Shown: piece by piece, positions 59,101-64,000 of the stretch | Layout of the letters: each line of letters begins with the position of its first letter | Position numbering within the stretch: the stretch's first letter is position 1 | Source of the DNA: Trogon surrucura | Lineage: Eukaryota; Chordata; Aves; Trogoniformes; Trogonidae | Assembly (NCBI GenBank): GCA_020746105.1 | Contig: CM036618.1 | Span: 117,691,161 to 117,755,160, forward strand | DNA length: 64,000 nucleotides | Direction: 5' to 3' | Notes under the pieces: generated by a model | What the model was told of the DNA's origin: nothing | Database searches by the model: none | The model's input: the letters and a program-made list of their open reading frames with translations, nothing else | Made by a program: the position numbers and the translations under genes

Positions 59101-62100
59101 AAAGGAGAGCAGGCTTTCTAGATTATAACCGTGTTATTAAGGGTGTTTATAATATTAGGAGTTCTATCGGGGCAGCAGAACTTAATGCAAGTTTAAATCA
59201 GACGAGCACTTGTTAGCTCGTTAAACCATTAAAGACAACCCTGGCAGAATCAGAAGGGGAACAAGACCGCACAGGTTCTGCGCGTGGAAAGCCAGCCAGG
59301 AGGACTGCAAGCCGGCTGCGAGGCTCGAGTCCCGAGCAAAAGCTACGAGCAACTCTCAACAACTTTTCTGTACAAAGCAAGAAGAGGGATACAGCCTTGT
59401 AACGTACCAAGGCTGGAAAACATTTATTCAGAATAGGTTTTCTCCACGTACAAGAAGGCAGTTGTCTGTACTGGAAAAAAAAACCCCTAAGTTTGGGTTG
59501 TCCAGCAGAAGTAATTTCGATCGTAAAGGTTTCACACGACCAAAGAGTCAAGATTCACACGTTCTGCTGCAGCCGGGACTTCCCACGAGCGTCCTTACCA
59601 CAGCACCCGGCAGATGCAAACGAGACCCCAGCCTGCCCTTTTTGGGGTCTTGTCCTTAAGCGGAATTTTTACGAAACGAGCTTTCCACGATTGCTAACGC
59701 CACCTCAGCCCTTTGGAGGCCCCAGTGACCACCAACCCCAGCAGCACCTGCTCTGAGCTGGGGTGGGGGGCACCCTCCTCGCCACGACCCGGAGCTGTTG
59801 TGTTGGGGTTAGTCCCCGGGGCGGGGGGGGAGAGATTTTCAGCAAGGTGGCAAAGTTGCCCCTTCCTATGGTCACCTCTGTGTGGAATTCTCTTTCCAGC
59901 CCTCCCCAGGATGGCTGCACGCACCACCTACTCACGACAGCGCCCCTGCCACCTCACGGGCATCAGCTTGGCTGAGACTCTGGGCTTCAAACCAGGACCA
60001 GAACGTGCTGGGCTGGGGTTATTCTGAAATTCGGGTCTCCGTGTGGCAGCGTTAAGGAAGCAGGCAGGCCTGCCAAGCACGAATCAAATCATACCCTCTT
60101 GTGTACACGGGCTGAACAACTGCTGCCAGCATCAGAACCTCGAGGACTAGACGCTGCATCACACACCTGGGCGTTGGGAGCAGGAAATCAGAGCTGCAGC
60201 AAATAAAACGAGGCACAGCGCGAGGCTGGATCCTCCGACTTTACTAGGCAATTAGCTGAGTATTCAGCAGACTCCGCTTGCTGTCACCTGAAAAATATGC
60301 GAGGGCTTCTACACGCGAGCCTGCCCGGGATCAGCTCCCCCCTCCCCGGCTCCGCATCGCAGGTTCGGCACTCCCGGCCTCCTCGCAGGGGAGCAGGAGG
60401 TGCTGGTCCCGCAAGCAGGACCACGGCACAACGAAGTCTCCCCACCGGGGGGCAAGGGGCCACGCCAGAGCATGCAGCTCCATGCTGGGAGAACCAGAGC
60501 CGTCACCTCTTCCAGCGGTGGAGCAGGAGCGATCAAGACACCGTGTGCCGCTTCAGGGCCCAATTCAGCCAAGGGCTGCCCGCCTTCCACTTGTCCCCAC
60601 CAGCACAGCGAAAGCACTGGGTTAAAAAGAGGCACCTGACTTGTAAATTAAACCCAAAAGAGCCAGCAGGGCCACTAGGAAGGGACACAGGCTAGCGAAC
60701 ACACGCGCCCTTCTGGCCGCTAAAACCGCCCGCCCGCGATGGCAAGATGCTCCCGGTCAGGCTCGACGGGAGAATGATGAAACCACAAGACGGGCTGTAC
60801 GTCCCTCCTCCCCTGCAACGCCGCTCTGAACAATAGATTACGGCGACGTTGTGTTATACTGTGCGAGACATCTCTATCGGCACACACGCACGTCACGGTC
60901 CAGCTGATATTTTTAGCGCACGTAGGGACCGAGTAGTGTAGACCCGTGTTCGCTGGATGTGTATAATTCCTAGAAAGGTTAATGAGAATTGTGTGTGCAT
61001 CCAAGACAGACGAGACCGCTTTGTGTATAAGAAGAGAGGTTTTTTTTCCTCCGCATATGTATAATTACTTGGAAGGAATCCTTGCTTTCAAGCTTATCGT
61101 AGCATCTTTTCCCCGAAGATACCTTGCTTTTTCCCCCCCCTCGTCGTAGACCCTTAATAAACACAAGGGGGAAAAAAAAAATACCCACGCTACCGTGGCA
61201 AGAACTGAATGGTTTGCCAAAAAGTAGGTTATTGCTCTGAAAACAGTGTTGAATAAATTATCGCAGTCAAACTGAAAAGCGGCGAGTGGCAGGGGGTAAG
61301 AAGAGGAGAGGAGAGGAAAAGAAAAACCTCTCAAGAAACGTGTAGTGCAAAATGCAACACACATCCCAGCAACAACAAGTCACTTTAGCTTCTGGCCTGC
61401 AGATTTTATTTGCTAACCAGTTCCTCGCTAGCCAGTGTTAAACGAAAAGAAAGGTGTTTTCCTGGCATTTTTTAAAGCAGATACATGGTGTACGAGTTGT
61501 TGTCGACATTTTTGGCTGGAATGAAACGAACGCAGCCCTGCAAACAAGTGTAGTCTGTGAAAAAGCACCCGCTCGCCCCCAGGTTCTTCTTAAAGAGGGG
61601 GAAAAGCTGTTGGGCCTTTCTCCACCAGCAGAGAAAACAAAATAACAGAAACGGGTAGTTAAAGTTTGACAGGAAAGTTTGCTAAGCTGGTGTTAAGTAG
61701 CGTAAGACAAGACGAGAGCTGGTGGCCTTTCAGGGCAGCTTTTGCATCTGTTGAAGCCCGGCGGGTGTTTTGGCGTCCTACAAACGCGTCTTCTGGAAAC
61801 TGATAAAGGGAACTTTGGGCAGCCTTGAACTGTTCTCAACCTGCAACAGTTACGAGTTAGAGACAAAAAAGAGATCCCACTTCTCGTGGCACCTGCTCCA
61901 TTTCACAACATGAAATTATTACATCGAAGCAAAACAGCCACACGGGATCCACGTAAGTTGGACGTACAGTCATTTAAACACTCTCAAATAAATTATTTAA
62001 ACTTACACGGGGACACCCTTTTAACAGCATATTTTAACATCACGTGTATTAAACCTGCATTTCAAAGCAGGTTTAGTACAGGTCAATTAACGTGGAACAA

Positions 62101-62880
62101 ACAAACTTAACTACAAACCAAGTCTCTGGAAATTGGGAGTAAGAAAGAGGAGGAGAGATCGGGGAAATGGAAACGAAACGTCCTGAACTTCATTTCATAT
62201 TCAGCCAGGCACAGCTCATTCACCTCACCCGAGATAGCAGCACACTGATTTTCCCCACAATTACAAAAAAACCCAAATAAACAACAAAAAAACCCCACAA
62301 CCCTGCCTCAGAGCACATGTGTATCACGTATGTTCCACCGCCGGCAAGGGGAAGCCCAGCAGCAACAGGAAGCTTTACTGGATGTTACACACACCAAAAA
62401 TACTCTCTCGCTTCTATTCATTTGCAAGTTATTTGTGGAATAATCTAGTTAGGGGAGGGAAGGGCTGCTTAGAAGAGCCAATTTTGCCAAACAGATGGAG
62501 TAGGAGGGTAAGGGAGATGGCGAGCTGGATGGCAGGGGGGTAACCTAAGCCGGTCACGGTACCCCTGGGACAGCCCGCCTGAGAGTACCCTGGTCCAAAC
62601 CCCTTCAGCCGCAGCATGAACTAATAAAGTGCAAGTCACTCCTCCCACGCAGGGACAGGCAAAGGCACGGGAACTGACCGGCAACAAATCACGCCGTGCC
62701 AAAAATGCTGAGACGGAGCGGCTGCTCTCACGTGCGCGCACACGCACGCAGCGGCAGGAAAGCAAGATGTTACCACTGTTTAAAAAAAAAAAAAAAAACC
62801 AAATAAACCATTACTGTGGCTTGTGGGCGAACACGGGTCTCCTGTCTTGACGAAACGTGTACTTTAAAAATATGCAAATG

Positions 62881-62900
62881 ACACGCACGCACACGCACGT
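62881..62900 (+). repeat. (CA/CG)-rich simple repeat
   Basis: Alternating purine-pyrimidine ACGCACGCACACGCACGTG, of a kind able to adopt Z-DNA. It lies directly after an ATGCAAAT octamer at 62872-62879. Confidence 0.85.
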
Positions 62901-64000
62901 GTATCCATTAAATGTTTCTTCCTAGGGTGAAAGAGCGCTTGTAAAAACACACATGAAAAGTGAAGAGTTTGTGGAGGCACCGGAAGATGACGATGTATTT
63001 CTGAATTAGGTTTCAGAACTTCGGTTTGCTGCTACCTGAAGTGAAGACAAAGCTGCCTCGAGGCGTTTCAAACTAGTCAGACCTGCTGTAGCAGTTGCAC
63101 AGTCTGCTTCAAATATGCCCTCCACGCTCCTTCCAACCTCCACCCCAACATATATCCGCATACTTCACCTCCAGTCATGGGCGGTTCTTGCTATAGCGCA
63201 GCTCACTCAACCTTATTGCCTGCCTGCCTCGGCAGCAGCCGGGTTTTTTAGAGACTAATGTTACGGACGACGAGCAGAAAACGCAAGAAAACGGATTATA
63301 ACTGTCATGTCTCCATGACAAGCGAGCAGGGCTTAAACAGCACAAGGGGTTCCCAGGGGGATGGAAAATCTGGGATCGAGAAAACAGTTTTGTTTGTTAC
63401 AGATCGTCCGAGCGAGTTTTTAGGGCGAGTTTAGATCTTTCCACCAACTCAGGGTGCCTTTTTCTGAAAAGGGAACTTCTTTCTTCTGCTACTTCCATAT
63501 ACTGCCAAGTTTTAAAAATAACATTAAAAGAAAACAACCCACATTTGTACTTTTCTCTTTGTATTCTACTATATTAAGAATACAATTTTTATTCTAACTT
63601 CACGGCAAGCAGAAGCTGTCAGATGAAATCCAATACATCTTACTGGTGCGAAAGCAAAGTAAACAGGCTTTGGCTCCTAATAATCACACAGGCTGAGACT
63701 CGTGTCATTCAACGCCACTTAAAACTCAATTCCAGAGCGGTATTAATGAGAAATTCCTCTTTAAGCCCACTGTTCCTTAAAACACTGATCATGTTATATA
63801 GGCTGGGATCTTCAGACATTATATGACAACACGTATGGCTCTGCGTACCAAGCAGAGTGCTGGACCAAGTCCCTTATTTGGAAGAATAATGGTTCGAACT
63901 CGCCTAACGCAGGACTCTGAGCTTGGTTTTAACATCACTGCAGCAGCCTGAATCCATGGGCACTCTGATGTGGTGCTGGCTGCCGCCTCACTTGAGCTCG

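Larger units (their letters stand above)
51508..64000 (-). other. SERTAD2: SERTAD2 5' intron (presumed), no further exon seen
   Basis: Mammalian SERTAD2 has its non-coding first exon tens of kilobases upstream, so this stretch is most simply intron. It contains GC-rich parts (52190-53650, 56560-57200, with a GCCC repeat at 57054-57072), AT-rich blocks with homeobox/POU-type motifs (55380-55440, 58976-59200), A/T runs and simple repeats. No protein-coding exon, RNA gene or sizeable mobile element was recognised. A non-coding 5' exon or alternative promoter could be hidden in the CpG-rich part at 56560-57200. Confidence 0.6.

Noticed and set aside
63886-63900. tRNA B-box-like GGTTCGAACTC
   Set aside because: The last consensus base is displaced and no cloverleaf can be drawn around it.

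Overview
The window reads as a bird nuclear chromosome. Evidence: two vertebrate genes with avian-like coding sequence, GT/AG introns, a few CR1 LINE fragments (the dominant avian retrotransposon), a bird-like mitochondrial ND1 insertion and a class II endogenous retrovirus. The gene order AFTPH(+) then SERTAD2(-), tail to tail, matches the vertebrate locus on human 2p14. Species cannot be fixed from sequence alone.

Layout. 1-24485: the 3' half of AFTPH (aftiphilin) on the + strand. Eight coding exons (1780-1931, 2434-2560, 2848-2904, 5204-5326, 11695-11755, 13393-13476, 17284-17407, 23234-23378) join in phase without a break and give the last 290 residues, followed by about 1.1 kb of 3' UTR. 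One exon (84 bp) is an in-frame cassette that encodes a clathrin box. 24486-46110: a gene-free stretch between the two convergent genes that becomes GC-rich toward its right side. It holds CR1 fragments, a complete but internally gutted provirus at 36840-39461, and a nuclear copy of mitochondrial ND1 at about 44570-45060. 46110-51505: the single coding exon of SERTAD2 (minus strand, 314 residues) with a 3' UTR of about 4.4 kb. 51506-64000: sequence upstream of the SERTAD2 coding exon, most likely its long 5' intron; no further exon could be supported.

The two genes are unrelated in function. Aftiphilin works with AP-1 and clathrin in trafficking from the trans-Golgi network. SERTAD2 (TRIP-Br2) is a transcriptional co-regulator of E2F/DP. 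Nothing in the sequence suggests co-regulation.

The most notable item is the provirus. Its two 402-bp LTRs are identical at every base, it has a 6-bp target duplication, an intact tRNA-Lys3-type primer site and an intact polypurine tract. Between the LTRs it lacks all of pol and keeps only broken pieces of gag and env, plus an A-tract-flanked segment of unknown origin. It therefore looks like a young insertion of a defective element moved in trans. Secondary items are the regulated clathrin-box cassette, a TG/T-tract in front of an AFTPH splice acceptor, CpG-dense islands inside the SERTAD2 3' UTR, and a cluster of three perfect hairpins in the SERTAD2 intron.
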